Assembly (NCBI GenBank): GCA_963995505.1
Contig: OZ023186.1
Coordinates: forward strand, 13,957,570 to 14,021,569
DNA length: 64,000 bases
DNA from: Hypericum androsaemum
Taxonomy: Eukaryota; Streptophyta; Magnoliopsida; Malpighiales; Hypericaceae
Direction: 5' to 3'
Position 1 is the stretch's first letter, and each line of letters begins with the position of its first letter. The notes under the pieces were generated by a model. It saw only the letters and a list, made by a program, of their open reading frames with translations. It was not told the origin of the DNA and did not search any database. Shown piece by piece: positions 63,505 to 64,000 of this stretch. Made by a program: the position numbers and the translations under genes.

Positions 63505-63954
63505 ATGGCAGACTCGGACCATGCTAGGACTCTGTATGTCGATAACATGCCTCTTCAGTGGAACAAAGAGGCCCTTCTGAATCTTTTCTCTCGGAGTTTC
63601 AAGGTTTCAGATGTGTTTGCGCCTCAAAAGCTCTCCAAGAAGGGCTCTCGTTTTGATTTCGTTCGGATCTCACGGGAGGCGGATGGCGACTCTATGATTC
63701 GTGAGTTTAATTATAAGTTGATTGGCCATCGCTGTCTGCTTGTTGATTTCTCCAGATTTGATAAAGGGAAGAAGCTGATGTTCCCAGAATTAGGAGTCAA
63801 GTCTAAGACCTCGAGCTCTGGGTGGCCTGTTGGCCCCTCTCGGAGGTCCAGCCCAATGTATTATGCTGCCTCCTTGGGTGTTAATCCCCGTGCAAAGCCT
63901 GACTCAGCTTCTGCCTTCTCCTATTTTGTCCCATGTTCTCTGGATCTAGACTAG
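63505..63954 (+). CDS. RRM-domain protein, probable LINE ORF1-like
   Basis: The 149 codons from ATG 63505 open with RTLYVDNMPLQWNKEALLNL (RNP2-like) and SRFDFVRISREADGDSMIRE (RNP1 region), then VDFSRFDKGKK. This is one RNA-recognition motif. Plant L1-type LINEs often start with such an RRM ORF1, and the CT-rich leader fits. The stop at 63954 may be genuine, a mutation, or the end of exon 1; the window ends 46 bp later, so the downstream part cannot be judged. A host splicing-factor-like gene is the alternative. Confidence 0.6.
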   Translation: MADSDHARTLYVDNMPLQWNKEALLNLFSRSFKVSDVFAPQKLSKKGSRFDFVRISREADGDSMIREFNYKLIGHRCLLVDFSRFDKGKKLMFPELGVKSKTSSSGWPVGPSRRSSPMYYAASLGVNPRAKPDSASAFSYFVPCSLDLD

Positions 63955-64000
63955 CTAAGTCGGGGCCTGATTATCAAGTTGAAAAAGATGTGTGATTTGG

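Overview
The window is nuclear DNA of a higher plant, almost certainly a eudicot. It has plant-only gene families (PDAT2-type acyltransferase, chloroplast MRS2-11 magnesium transporter, type I MADS genes, a DMR6-like oxygenase fragment), short GT-AG introns, AT-rich spacers, and Copia and Gypsy retroelements with plant-type tRNA primer sites. I could not fix the species.

Layout. 1-2.6 kb: 3' part of a PDAT2-like lipid acyltransferase gene (+). 4.7-13.0 kb: a near-complete but mutated Copia element (-) with LTRs and a 5-bp target duplication. 13.3-17.5 kb: a truncated Gypsy/Athila-type element (-) bracketed by a 330-bp duplication of host DNA. 19.7-21.4 kb: GDSL esterase/lipase (+). 22.1-26.3 kb: SAAL1-like armadillo-type gene (-), divergent from an MRS2-11/MGT10-like Mg transporter (+) at 27.3-32.8 kb. 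33.5-44.7 kb: a repeat-rich segment with two intact type I MADS genes, a third truncated MADS copy, the first exon of a DMR6-like oxygenase, a 9-bp-TSD Mutator-like element, a Copia LTR remnant and a small LTR element carrying a hAT-type MITE. 44.8-48.9 kb: two nested Mutator-like systems, one carrying a DOG1-like gene fragment. 50.65-53.3 kb: SRPK-type SR-protein kinase (-). 55.7-57.0 kb: a decayed hAT element. 57.1-57.95 kb: two tandem-repeat arrays. 59.5-62.5 kb: 12-exon GH27 alpha-galactosidase-like gene (-). 63.5 kb: an RRM-domain ORF that resembles plant LINE ORF1.

The single-copy genes are ordinary housekeeping or metabolic genes with no visible pathway link to each other. The unusual content lies in the transposons and duplications: G-box arrays in the Copia LTR promoter, an extra coding-like region in the Copia leader, the odd Gypsy insertion structure, nested gene-capturing Mutator-like elements, and a MADS paralog with a recent 44-residue internal duplication. 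Splice sites were read by eye from frame continuity, GT/AG borders and family similarity; no alignment or transcript data were available.
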